Assembly: GCF_014269285.1 (NCBI RefSeq)
Contig: NZ_JACOAF010000044.1
Coordinates: forward strand, 370,058-434,057
Reading direction: 5' to 3'
DNA from: Rufibacter sediminis
GTDB lineage: Bacteria > Bacteroidota > Bacteroidia > Cytophagales > Hymenobacteraceae
DNA: 64,000 bases
Within the stretch, counting starts at the first letter, position 1. The number at the start of each line of letters is the position of its first letter. This document shows, one piece after another, positions 53,159-60,595 of this stretch. Below the pieces are notes generated by a model. That model ran no database searches. It was given only the letters and a program-made list of their open reading frames with translations, and was not told the origin of the DNA. The translations under genes were made by a program, and so were the position numbers.

Positions 53159-53812
53159 TTAAGTGTCTAAAGAAATGCTGTCCCATTCATACGCACGATA
53201 GCAAGTATATTCAAGGGCCTTTCTTCTTTCCATTATTATATCCAAATCAACTTTGTCAGATTCTTTGCCTGTTAAATGATTGTTTCTTGCAAACCAATGA
53301 GCGCGGTAAAACTTATCCAGCATTTCAAAAATCTCTAAGCGGCTCCTTAGTCTGAATTTTTTGATATATGGTTCTGCTGATTCGTTTTTCTCAATATCAG
53401 GTGTCATTGATGCAAGAGAATCTTCAACCCCTGTATTGAGGGATAATTGATTATGGAGTCCACCTATCCAAGCAAATGTCCAAATAGCTTCTACATACCA
53501 GTAAATATCTATTTGGTCCTGCTCTGGTAAATCCTGATACTCCGATTGCAAGTACCTCAACTCGTCACTTGTCAGATTGTCTGAGAGTTTATTGGCTTCA
53601 ATCAATTTGTTGATTATGTGGTTTGGAGCTCCAAGATGAAGTTGGAAAATAGCTAATTGAACCATCTTTCTCTTAGCTATTTGTTCAGCGTCTCTAAAGT
53701 CTGGATGATCCAGATAAGGAAGATGTTCAATCACGTCAATTCCATTTGAACGAAGGAGCTTAGTGTTCTTTAATTTGATTTCTTCTGGTTTAATTTTCTT
53801 ATTGAACCACAT
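53159..53812 (-). CDS. DUF4272-domain protein, cassette gene
   Basis: 217 residues, a soluble mostly helical protein matching DUF4272 (AKRKMVQLAIFQLHLGAPNHI, YWYVEAIWTFAWIGGLHN, RSRLEIFEMLDKFYRAHWFARNN). Function unknown; family is common in cassettes and phage-linked regions. The N-terminus (MWFNKKIKPEEIKLK) has no signal peptide. Confidence 0.82.
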   Translation of the reverse strand: MWFNKKIKPEEIKLKNTKLLRSNGIDVIEHLPYLDHPDFRDAEQIAKRKMVQLAIFQLHLGAPNHIINKLIEANKLSDNLTSDELRYLQSEYQDLPEQDQIDIYWYVEAIWTFAWIGGLHNQLSLNTGVEDSLASMTPDIEKNESAEPYIKKFRLRSRLEIFEMLDKFYRAHWFARNNHLTGKESDKVDLDIIMERRKALEYTCYRAYEWDSISLDT

Positions 53813-53826
53813 TGTTTTTCAATTAT

Positions 53827-53894
53827 GCCCAACGGTCTTGTGTAAACATTATGCTAGGCCGTCGGCCGACGCATAATGTTTAGCAATGTTAGCG
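53827..53894 (-). other. attC-like recombination site C
   Basis: 68 bp. GCCCAAC (minus GTTGGGC, fits GTTRRRY) at 53827 and GTTAGCG at 53888. Inner arms TGTAAACATTATGC and GCATAATGTTTAGCA pair with one extra base, the classic unpaired base of attC, around GGCCGTCGGCC. The stop codon of the 53889 gene lies inside the right core. Confidence 0.85.
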
Positions 53895-54521
53895 ATTGTT
53901 ATTTTTTCTAAATATTCTATATAACAGGAATGTACCGCAGTTAAGAGCAGTAAAGAAGCCACCAAGGCTTTTAGCAGGATTGTTGGTGAAGAACTGATTG
54001 TGCAAGATAAATACCATCAAGGTTATGGCTGCAACTCCAATGAGTTTACCCCAAGGGGTATCGTAAATTAACTTATTCTCCATGATTTGTTGGTGGCTTT
54101 CTTTATCATGCTTTTGTATGGCTTTCTTTAGTTCTTCGTAAAGTTTTAGGAGTTCTCCTTTATCGCTTGTCCTTGTTCCTATAGAAAGGTTTTGTCCACT
54201 ATTGGTGAATACTTTCAAATAGATGAACTCTGGACTGTCATCCTTCAATTTGATGCTGCTAATACTTTTTATTTTAATAGTCGTCCCATCCGCTATTATT
54301 AAATCATCAGAGATCTTAATAAGCTTTTCTCCGTCAACGTAGAACATTATGAAATAGAAAGCTAGTCCAGTACCTATAAGGAAAGGAATAGAAGCAATAG
54401 TTTTACCAGTCTGCATTTCTAATTCCAAGTAAATCCCGAAGGCTGCAAATGGGAGTAGGCAGCCAAATGAAAGCAACAATGCTTTATTTGGAAGGATATA
54501 TTTTACTTGGTATGACTTCAT
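53889..54521 (-). CDS. Membrane hypothetical protein, cassette gene
   Basis: 210 residues with three to four hydrophobic helices (ALLLSFGCLLPFAAFGIYL; SIPFLIGTGLAFYFIMFYV; LIGVAAITLMVFILHNQF; FFTALNCGTFLLYRIF) and a central soluble segment (about 70-140) with strands. No family recognised. TAA stop is embedded in attC site C. Confidence 0.65.
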   Translation of the reverse strand: MKSYQVKYILPNKALLLSFGCLLPFAAFGIYLELEMQTGKTIASIPFLIGTGLAFYFIMFYVDGEKLIKISDDLIIADGTTIKIKSISSIKLKDDSPEFIYLKVFTNSGQNLSIGTRTSDKGELLKLYEELKKAIQKHDKESHQQIMENKLIYDTPWGKLIGVAAITLMVFILHNQFFTNNPAKSLGGFFTALNCGTFLLYRIFRKNNNR

Positions 54522-54533
54522 TTTATCAATTAC

Positions 54534-54601
54534 CGCTAACGTCTAGTATAAACAACGGGCGAGGCCGTCGGCCGAAGGCTGATGTTTATGCCTTGTTAGC
54601 T
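54534..54601 (-). other. attC-like recombination site D
   Basis: 68 bp. CGCTAAC at 54534 and GTTAGCT at 54595 flank GGCCGTCGGCCG. The 54600 gene's TAG stop overlaps the right core. Inner arms ATAAAC and GTTTAT pair. Confidence 0.82.
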
Positions 54602-54962
54602 ACTGCCTTTTTCTTTCTTCTGCTGTTCCTTTTTTCCATTTTGAGGTTCTTTCAGAAATTCGGTTGCCAAGTTTCAATCCTTCTGGGCCAGCAAAATCAT
54701 CCCAAACTCCTGTCGGTAAAAACCATTGGTGGATTTGTGTCAAGTCGGTTTTATTGTTGTATTCAATCCAGTCTATTTCATCTTCTAACGCTTCCCTGAA
54801 TTGCTCAACTGAGTCAAAGTCGCCCGAATGTCCGCCAATTTTATTCTTAAGCATTTTTTCGGCTACATGAAGGTCGTCAAGTAGTCCGTAAAAGTCCCAC
54901 TTTTCATAATACTCGAATTTTGTAAGCTTTCTGGGCTTTTTACCGAAGAGCCATTTCAGCAT
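54600..54962 (-). CDS. Hypothetical protein, cassette gene
   Basis: 120 residues, acidic/aromatic, no signal or membrane segment (LTKFEYYEKWDFYGLLDDLHVAEKMLKNKIGGHSGDFDSV). Unrecognised. Start ATG at 54962 lies 20 bp from the upstream attC core; stop lies inside site D, giving a cassette of about 448 bp. Confidence 0.68.
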   Translation of the reverse strand: MLKWLFGKKPRKLTKFEYYEKWDFYGLLDDLHVAEKMLKNKIGGHSGDFDSVEQFREALEDEIDWIEYNNKTDLTQIHQWFLPTGVWDDFAGPEGLKLGNRISERTSKWKKGTAEERKRQ

Positions 54963-54981
54963 TTTTCATTTTTAAGATAGT

Positions 54982-55048
54982 AGCTAACGGTTAGGCTAAA
55001 CGACGGCGACAGCCGTCGGCTGGAGATGACGTTTAGCTGTTGTTGTGC
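54982..55048 (-). other. attC-like recombination site E
   Basis: 67 bp. AGCTAAC at 54982 and GTTGTGC at 55042. Inner arms AGGCTAAACG and CGTTTAGCT pair except for one extra base; centre AGCCGTCGGCT is a palindrome with one mismatch. Lies 18 bp after the stop of the 55066 gene. Confidence 0.78.
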
Positions 55049-55065
55049 GGAGTATTTCTTCTTTT

Positions 55066-55449
55066 TTAGTAATAAGCCCACATTTTGATTTTAAGCTCAA
55101 CTATTTCACCTGTTTTAAATTCTACAGAGTCGGTTAAGCCAGTATATCCAATAAAGGAAGCCCTTATCTGATACTTTCCAGAAGGAATGTGATTGAATTT
55201 AAATTCTCCATTTTTGTCGCAATATGCTGAATACGACTTTTGGTGATTGGATAATCTTACATCTGCTTGTGGTAAATTCCATTTAGTTTTTGGGTCGAAC
55301 ACTTTGCCATACACGTTTACGGTTAATGTGTCCATGATTCCGATGTTCTTTCTTTCAATAATAGCGTAATCGTGCTTATTTTTAGTTACGCTATTATTGC
55401 AACTAAAAGAAAGCAACCCAAAAACTAAAGGTAGAATTATCCTTTTCAT
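55066..55449 (-). CDS. Lipoprotein with carboxypeptidase-regulatory-like domain, cassette gene
   Basis: 127 residues from ATG 55449 (an ATG at 55458 adds three). Signal with lipobox-like LLSFSC (Cys17). The rest matches the beta-sandwich CarboxypepD_reg-like fold (VYGKVFDPKTKWNLPQADVRLSNHQKS, KNGEFKFNHIPSGKYQIRASFIGY). First cassette gene of the array; its upstream boundary is not clearly resolved. Confidence 0.75.
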   Translation of the reverse strand: MKRIILPLVFGLLSFSCNNSVTKNKHDYAIIERKNIGIMDTLTVNVYGKVFDPKTKWNLPQADVRLSNHQKSYSAYCDKNGEFKFNHIPSGKYQIRASFIGYTGLTDSVEFKTGEIVELKIKMWAYY

Positions 55450-56025
55450 ATTACGCACTACTATTGGATAAACGGAACACCTTCGGTTATTGGCTCTTTA
55501 GTTGGAGTAGTTCAGGCTGCTTTTGCAATTGCCACAAACCTGTTCTAGCTCCATTTATATTATATTTTTCTGCTAATGTAACCATTACATACAGATTGTC
55601 AAGCGGGCGCTTTTGGCCTTTGATGGTAGCTATACTCGATTAGTATCCAGTCTATTGCGCTCCTGTGTGTTCGTGGCCTCCAGGCCGGATTTTGGTGCGC
55701 GTTCAGGAAGCGCACCAGCAGCGATTGGTAGGTGCGGGTGGTGCTCAAGGACTAGTTGAATTGCTACCGCCTCTCCAGACAGGCAAGGGCAGAGTGGTAG
55801 CCTGGATAAGTGGTAGATTTGCCCTATAAAAGCGCATCGCGCTCATATTCCTCATCTTCCATGCGCCGAGCAGCCAGACATTTGCCGTACTCCTTTCTGA
55901 TGCTTAGTTGAACTAATTCAAGCGATGATGAGCCTGCTTCAAAGTAGTAGGCGTAACTCTCTTTCAAGGTTAAGGCTCGTCAGGTTCATCCTGAAGGGCT
56001 GATTATGATGACATCGGGTCCCGCT

Positions 56026-56060
56026 GTTTCAGGCCGATTTTCTGAAAAGACGTCCAAAAC
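56026..56060. repeat. Palindromic repeat, 35 bp
   Basis: First of three copies within 250 bp. Arms GTTTCAGGCCGATTTTC and GAAAAGACGTCCAAAAC. Confidence 0.8.
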
Positions 56061-56089
56061 GGCTCAGCCTTTTCCAATCTGCCCGCGCG

Positions 56090-56125
56090 GTTTTAGCGGT
56101 GTTTTATAGAAACCAGGCGTAAATC
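56090..56125. repeat. 36-bp palindromic repeat
   Basis: Second copy. Arms GTTTTAGCGGTGTTTTA and GAAACCAGGCGTAAATC; several changes. Confidence 0.72.
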
Positions 56126-56236
56126 AGCGTACAGGCATCAGGTATAAATCAATTCTCCGCTACTTGCCTCTGGTAGGTGAAGCAGGCCATTCTCTCAGGT
56201 TCTCCTAACCATTTCTCTCGTATTCCGGAGGACGGT

Positions 56237-56272
56237 GTTTTAAAGCTGTTTTAGCCGAAACTGCCTCAAAAC
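56237..56272. repeat. 36-bp palindromic repeat
   Basis: Third copy, 117 bp before the bestrophin gene. Arms GTTTTAAAGCTGTTTTAG and GAAACTGCCTCAAAAC. Confidence 0.8.
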
Positions 56273-56388
56273 AGTGGAGCACGTGGCGCGCGCATTGAAA
56301 AGCCACGGAGTGCAAGTTGTGGTCTGGAACTGTACCTTTACGGGCGCAGAACCAACCACGCGGGCGCAAAGCCGGTACAGGGGAACGT

Positions 56389-57309
56389 ATGATTATAAGA
56401 CAAAGAGAAAATTGGTTTAAGATGCTCTTCGTGTGGAAGGGCTCGGTGTTGCCCGCCATTCTGCCCCGCCTCGGGCTGTTGCTGCTGATCTCGGTGGGCG
56501 TGGTGTTTGTGCAGGGCCGTCTGTTTGAGTACAAAATCCCCCTGAACCCGGCGGCGTTCACTTTGCTGGGCGTGGCCTTGGCCATTTTTCTGGGTTTCCG
56601 GAACAACGCCAGCTACGAGCGTTTCTGGGAAGGCCGCAAACTCTGGGGTGCCCTCCTGATTGACACCCGCTCGCTCACCCGCCAAGCCCTGACCATGACC
56701 GGACTTCCGGCCGATTCTCCCGAGGTGCTTTCCTTTGTGCGCCTGCTCATCGCCTTCACCTACGCCCTGAAACACCAACTCCGCAGAACCGATCCCTCCG
56801 AAGATTTCCAGCGCCTGCTGTCCCCAGAACTAGTACACCAACTCGCAAAAGCCCGCTTTAAACCGATCCTGCTGCTGAGAGAAATGGGAACGTGGGTGCA
56901 AACCGGAAAAGAAGCGGGCCGCATTGACTCCATCACGCAAGCCGCCATTGACCACAACCTGAACCAGCTCTCCAACATTGTAGGCGGCTGCGAGCGCATT
57001 GCCAGCACGCCCATTCCGTACACGTACAACGTGTTGCTGCACCGCACCGTGTACCTCTACTGTTTCCTGCTGCCGTTTGGCCTGGTAGACAGCATCGGCT
57101 GGATGACGCCGCTCATGGTGGTGTTTGTGGGCTACACCTTCATGGCGCTGGAATCCATCGTGACCGAGATTGAGGAACCCTTCGGCACCGAGCCCAACGA
57201 TCTGGCCCTGAACGCCATCAGCCAGACCATTGAAGCGTCGCTGCTGGAGATGGCCGGTCAGGAAGTGCCCAAAGCCCTGAAGCCTAAGAAGAAGTTTATC
57301 CTGGATTGA
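56389..57309 (+). CDS. Bestrophin-family ion channel
   Basis: 306 residues from ATG 56389 (MIIRQRENWF; longer frame from 56317 is not supported). Bacterial bestrophin (UPF0187) with helices LPAILPRLGLLLLISVGVVF, FTLLGVALAIFLGFRNNASYERFWEGRKLWG, YTYNVLLHRTVYLYCFLLPFGLV and the family end IEEPFGTEPNDLALN. Forms anion or cation channels in the inner membrane; physiological role uncertain. Confidence 0.9.
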   Translation: MIIRQRENWFKMLFVWKGSVLPAILPRLGLLLLISVGVVFVQGRLFEYKIPLNPAAFTLLGVALAIFLGFRNNASYERFWEGRKLWGALLIDTRSLTRQALTMTGLPADSPEVLSFVRLLIAFTYALKHQLRRTDPSEDFQRLLSPELVHQLAKARFKPILLLREMGTWVQTGKEAGRIDSITQAAIDHNLNQLSNIVGGCERIASTPIPYTYNVLLHRTVYLYCFLLPFGLVDSIGWMTPLMVVFVGYTFMALESIVTEIEEPFGTEPNDLALNAISQTIEASLLEMAGQEVPKALKPKKKFILD

Positions 57310-57345
57310 GTTTCTGCCGTGAAAAGCACCGGAAAGGGAAATCCC

Positions 57346-57381
57346 GCTTTGGGGCCGTTTTCTGAAAAACAGGCCCGAAGC
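57346..57381. repeat. 36-bp palindromic repeat
   Basis: Copy between the bestrophin and pirin genes. Outer ends CGCTTTGGGGCC and GGCCCGAAGCG pair with changes; a clean inner GTTTTC/GAAAAA. Confidence 0.82.
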
Positions 57382-57401
57382 GGTTTGGAAAAAACGTCAG
57401 A

Positions 57402-58256
57402 TTAGTGGTTCCAGGAACCGAATTTGCCTTGCTGGTAATCGGCGTAGGCTTGGTGTATCTCGGCTTGGGTGTTCATCACGAACGGACCTTGCGCCACCAC
57501 GGGCTCATTGAACGGCACCGCGTGCCCGAAGAGCAGAATGCTGTCCTCAGAAGCCTCAATGCTCAGTCCCGGCGCGTCATTGTTGAACTCCACCAGATTC
57601 CGGAACGGCACTGGCTGTCCGTTTACCGTTAAGGTGCCTTTGATGATGTAGAAGAAGATGTTCCGCTCAGCGGGCACCTGCACCTCCAGTTTCCCGCCCG
57701 GCTGAAAATACACGGTACTCAGCATGATGTCAGACAAGGTGTCAAATGCGCCTTGGTGGCCGTCCCAGGTGCCGGAAACCAGGTTCACGGTTACTTTCCC
57801 TTCGTCCAGCGTGAACGTGGGGATGCTTTCTTTCTGCAGACCCTCGTAGCGCGGCTCGGTCATTTTGTGTTTGGCGGGCAGGTTCACCCACAGCTGCAGA
57901 ATCTCCAGCGGTCCGCCCGTGCGCTTGAATTCTGAGGAAGAAACCTCGGCGTGAATCAGGCCCCGGCCTGCGGTCATCCACTGCACGCCGCCGCCGGTGA
58001 TCACGCTCTCGTGCCCGCCGGAGTCTTTGTGCATGATGTCGCCCTCCAGAATGAAGGTCACGGTTTCCATGCCGCGGTGCGGGTGCGGCCCGAACGGCAA
58101 GCCCCGGTTATTGGGTTTGTAGACCTGGTGGCCGTGGTGGTTCAGAAACAGGAACGGGTCTACCTGCTGAAGGCTTCTGGAAGGTAGCGGCGAATACGTC
58201 ACCAGATCAGCGATGGGCGAGTACTCAGCTTTATGAATTTTCTTGATGCTTCTCAT
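57402..58256 (-). CDS. Pirin-family protein
   Basis: 284-residue bicupin. Pirin signature histidines and Glu are in GPHPHRGMETVTFILEG and HKDSGGHE (iron site), with DPFLFLNHHG at the N-terminus. Such proteins act as quercetin 2,3-dioxygenases or iron-dependent regulators; activity not known. Convergent with the bestrophin gene. Confidence 0.9.
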   Translation of the reverse strand: MRSIKKIHKAEYSPIADLVTYSPLPSRSLQQVDPFLFLNHHGHQVYKPNNRGLPFGPHPHRGMETVTFILEGDIMHKDSGGHESVITGGGVQWMTAGRGLIHAEVSSSEFKRTGGPLEILQLWVNLPAKHKMTEPRYEGLQKESIPTFTLDEGKVTVNLVSGTWDGHQGAFDTLSDIMLSTVYFQPGGKLEVQVPAERNIFFYIIKGTLTVNGQPVPFRNLVEFNNDAPGLSIEASEDSILLFGHAVPFNEPVVAQGPFVMNTQAEIHQAYADYQQGKFGSWNH

Positions 58257-58336
58257 GTGGGTACATTGAATATGCTGCTGTATACGCGAACGGCCGCCAG
58301 AAAGTAACCGAACGCGCTATCCGGCAGGAAAGTAAC

Positions 58337-59167
58337 CTACGCCTGCAATAAATGTTTTTCAATGGCGATGGCCACGCCGTCTTCAATGCTGGGCGCGGTG
58401 ACTTCCTTGGCGGCGGCTTTGGCTTCGTCGCGGGCGTTTCCTACGGCAATGCCCAGACCCACCGAGCCCAGCATCTCCACATCGTTGTAATTGTCGCCGA
58501 AGGCCATCACGGACTCCATCCCGAAATCATAGTGTTTTTCCAAAAGCAGCTTCAAAGCAGAGGCCTTGGAAATGGTCTTCGGGGCGATTTCCAGGTAACG
58601 GTCGTTGGACCGGTAGATGTGCAGCTGACCTCCGAACCTGGGGTGCAAAGCTTCCCACAACGTCTGGATTTCTTCGGCGGGGCCCATGCACATGACTTTG
58701 TGCGCGCCCGTAGATGCAGCCTGCCAAGCTTGTAAGACTTCCTGGGTGGAGGAGAGGATGGGCGTCACCTTGGTATGGCGGATTTCCCGCTGGGTCCACT
58801 CATCGTCCTGCGGCGCATGCCAGTTATCATCTTGGTACAGACTCACGTTGATGCTGGTGCCCTGGGCCAGCTCAGCGATCTCCAGACACACCGAGGCCGG
58901 AATCTGCACGGTGTCCAGCACCTGCGGCTCCTGGCGGGAGTCATCGTAGAGCAGCACGTAGCCGCCGTTGAAGCAGATCATGGGGTGGTGCAGAATGCCC
59001 AGTTGTTCCTGCAAATGGCGCACGGCGCTGGGTTGCCGGGCCGAGGCCATGATGAACGGCAGGTTTTTGTCCAGGCGTTGGATCGTATCAATGGTTCTCT
59101 GGGAAAGCTCGCGGTCTTTGTTGAGCAGCGTTCCGTCAATATCGGTGCAAATGGCGCGAATGGTCAT
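58337..59167 (-). CDS. Cof-type HAD-superfamily phosphatase
   Basis: 276 residues from ATG 59167 (MTIRAICTDIDGTLLNKD; the 64 residues before it in the longer frame are not family-like). HAD motifs: DIDGTLL (nucleophile Asp9), a motif-II Ser/Thr, Lys in TISKASAL, and GDNYNDVEML near the end. Cof-type enzymes dephosphorylate sugar or nucleotide phosphates such as flavin precursors; substrate unknown. Confidence 0.9.
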   Translation of the reverse strand: MTIRAICTDIDGTLLNKDRELSQRTIDTIQRLDKNLPFIMASARQPSAVRHLQEQLGILHHPMICFNGGYVLLYDDSRQEPQVLDTVQIPASVCLEIAELAQGTSINVSLYQDDNWHAPQDDEWTQREIRHTKVTPILSSTQEVLQAWQAASTGAHKVMCMGPAEEIQTLWEALHPRFGGQLHIYRSNDRYLEIAPKTISKASALKLLLEKHYDFGMESVMAFGDNYNDVEMLGSVGLGIAVGNARDEAKAAAKEVTAPSIEDGVAIAIEKHLLQA

Positions 59168-59244
59168 GGGTAGGTTAGAAATCAGATTTAGTCCGGTAAA
59201 GGTACGGGCAGATGGGAAATTGGGAGGAAAGAAGTTGCAAAAAC

Positions 59245-59279
59245 GTTTTGGCCTCCTTTCTGAAAAATGATGCCAAAAC
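59245..59279. repeat. Palindromic repeat, 35 bp
   Basis: Copy 78 bp upstream of the HAD gene start. Arms GTTTTGGCCTCCTTTC and GAAAAATGATGCCAAAAC. Confidence 0.8.
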
Positions 59280-59325
59280 GGAAATTGCTTAAGCTGTTTC
59301 CGGTTGGAGAAGGCAATACGTGAGG

Positions 59326-59347
59326 GAGACAAGGCATGCCTTGTCTC
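59326..59347. repeat. Perfect 22-bp palindrome
   Basis: GAGACAAGGCA followed by its exact reverse complement, with no loop. The wording (GACAAGGCATGCCTTGTC) is typical of dispersed REP-like palindromes in Bacteroidota, as far as I recall; only one copy was seen here. Confidence 0.6.
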
Positions 59348-59408
59348 TACATGCATCATCCAACAATGGGCAATGAATTAAAAGGTGGGCAGAGGATGGG
59401 CAGAAAAT

Positions 59409-59424
59409 CCCCTCCTCGGAGGGG
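59409..59424. repeat. CCCC-type palindrome followed by TAGGGG
   Basis: CCCCTCCTCGGAGGGG then TAGGGG. Same pattern as the element ends at 40568-40719, so a related dispersed repeat. Confidence 0.5.
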
Positions 59425-59442
59425 TAGGGGTGGGTACAGAGC

Positions 59443-59478
59443 GTTTTAACGCCGTTTTCCAGAAAATGTGCCCTAAAC
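59443..59478. repeat. 36-bp palindromic repeat
   Basis: Copy 50 bp after the YdeI-like stop. Arms GTTTTAACGCCGTTTTC and GAAAATGTGCCCTAAAC. Confidence 0.8.
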
Positions 59479-59528
59479 AACTGCGTCCTTTTATCATCCA
59501 CTCAGGACTCAAGACTCAGAACTTACCA

Positions 59529-60044
59529 TTATGCTTTCCGCTTCTCCATACCCAGAATTTCGCGAAAGGTTTCCTGGCCAGGCTTTAACCGCTTCAGGTT
59601 TTCAATAAGGTTGATGGAACGGTCAATGCGGAGTTGGGAGCTTTTGACGGCTCCCACGTGCTGGATGATGTAGCGCTGCATGCCGGGTTTGAGTTGGTCA
59701 AAGCGGGCTTTGCCGGCATCGTCTTGACGGAGCAGCTCGGTGAGTTCCTCGGGCACGGGCGTGCCGTATTGGCTGTCGTCTTTCTCCAGCGAAACCGAGA
59801 CGGCGCTTCCTCCTTTCAGCCCCAGCTGCTTCAGGCGTTGTTTGGAGAGCGTGATGTACCCGCGGCCCTGGCCTAGCGCCACAATACCGCCCTGGTAGGT
59901 GAGCTTTTTGTTCACGGTTACCAGCAGCCGCACGTTGAACTTGCCACCCAACTGCTGCACCACCTCCGCCGGAATCTCTAGGTAATGCGTGCCCATGAGG
60001 TACTCTAATTTACCGATGTGGGTGGTGAAGTGAAGGGGAGGCAT
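59529..60044 (-). CDS. DUF1905 / YdeI-like protein
   Basis: 171 residues. The N-terminal DUF1905 beta-barrel (LEYLMGTHYLEIPAEVVQQLGGKFNVRLLVTVN, YITLSKQRLKQLGLKGGSAVSVSLEKD) is followed by a YdeI/OmpD-associated-like helical end (MQRYIIQHVGAVKSSQLRIDRSINLIENLKRL). Function unknown; likely cytoplasmic. Confidence 0.82.
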   Translation of the reverse strand: MPPLHFTTHIGKLEYLMGTHYLEIPAEVVQQLGGKFNVRLLVTVNKKLTYQGGIVALGQGRGYITLSKQRLKQLGLKGGSAVSVSLEKDDSQYGTPVPEELTELLRQDDAGKARFDQLKPGMQRYIIQHVGAVKSSQLRIDRSINLIENLKRLKPGQETFREILGMEKRKA

Positions 60045-60094
60045 AAAATCTAGTAGTAACGTTATTTCACACGCTAATATAAAATCATGCCCCG

Positions 60095-60514
60095 TTAATT
60101 CACCTCCATATTATTCTTAGCAGTCACTTCTTTTCCTAGACTGTCTCTGGTGTTTTTCTGGACCGCAATAGCAGCAAAAAGGCTCAGCAAAAATGACATG
60201 GCATAAAACCCTTTTTCACTAAGGAGCAAATCTGCGTTCCAAAGTCCCACTGTTAGCAACACCACGGCTAGAATGGTAGAAAACCAACTGAGTCCATAAT
60301 AAATAGTGGTAACCGGAATACCGTCTAATTGGTCGCGCACACTTTTCTGGAGAGAGATAGCCGAGAATAAACCATACATTAATATAGTAAAATAGTAGCC
60401 CTTTTCATTCAGCAACATTTGAGCATTCCACAGCCCGATTATGTAAGCTGTCATCCCAGTAAGCAAAGTAGCCCAAGAGGCCGCTACAAACGCATTTGAT
60501 GGTTTCTGATTCAT
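60095..60514 (-). CDS. YiaA-like membrane protein
   Basis: 139 residues with two copies of the YiaAB helix pair: [32 protein letters not shown] and [30 protein letters not shown]. Matches the YiaAB two-helix domain. Inner-membrane protein of unknown role. Next to a Crp-type regulator, 81 bp upstream on the same strand. Confidence 0.85.
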   Translation of the reverse strand: MNQKPSNAFVAASWATLLTGMTAYIIGLWNAQMLLNEKGYYFTILMYGLFSAISLQKSVRDQLDGIPVTTIYYGLSWFSTILAVVLLTVGLWNADLLLSEKGFYAMSFLLSLFAAIAVQKNTRDSLGKEVTAKNNMEVN

Positions 60515-60595
60515 TTTTGTCTTTGGTTAAATGATGAATCAAAAGTATACCAGTCCCAAATCCTTTCCTTTGACAATTGTCAAAAAGCAAAAGTA

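Larger units (their letters stand above)
52250..55460 (-). mobile_element. Integron gene-cassette array without integrase
   Basis: Five minus-strand genes (52264, 53159, 53889, 54600, 55066), each followed at its 3' end by an attC-like site (A-E) about 67 bp long. Cores include GTTGGGC and GTTAGCG with an inner near-palindrome such as GGCCGTCGGCC. Genes are AT-rich compared with the flanks, of mixed unknown function, and carry no 36-bp repeats. No integrase gene or attI was found on either side. This arrangement is an attC cluster lacking an integrase. Confidence 0.82.
55459..56388. other. Degraded region upstream of the cassette array
   Basis: No intact gene. On the minus strand, 55600-55755 reads as a fragment beginning STTRTYQSLLVRFLNAHQNP that resembles the start of a tyrosine recombinase; stops follow. 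Near 55825-55980 another frame fragment (LKESYAYYFEAGSSSLELVQ) is visible. Three palindromic repeats lie at 56026-56272. Likely a remnant of mobile DNA. Confidence 0.45.
59168..59528. other. Intergenic region with several repeat types
   Basis: Contains palindromic repeats at 59245 and 59443, a 22-bp palindrome at 59326 and a CCCCTCC-type element at 59409. No gene supported. Confidence 0.6.

Noticed and set aside
52241-55048. CRISPR-like array of regularly spaced repeats
   Set aside because: The repeated sites are about 67 bp, separated by whole genes of 450-745 bp, and structured as attC sites; no cas genes.
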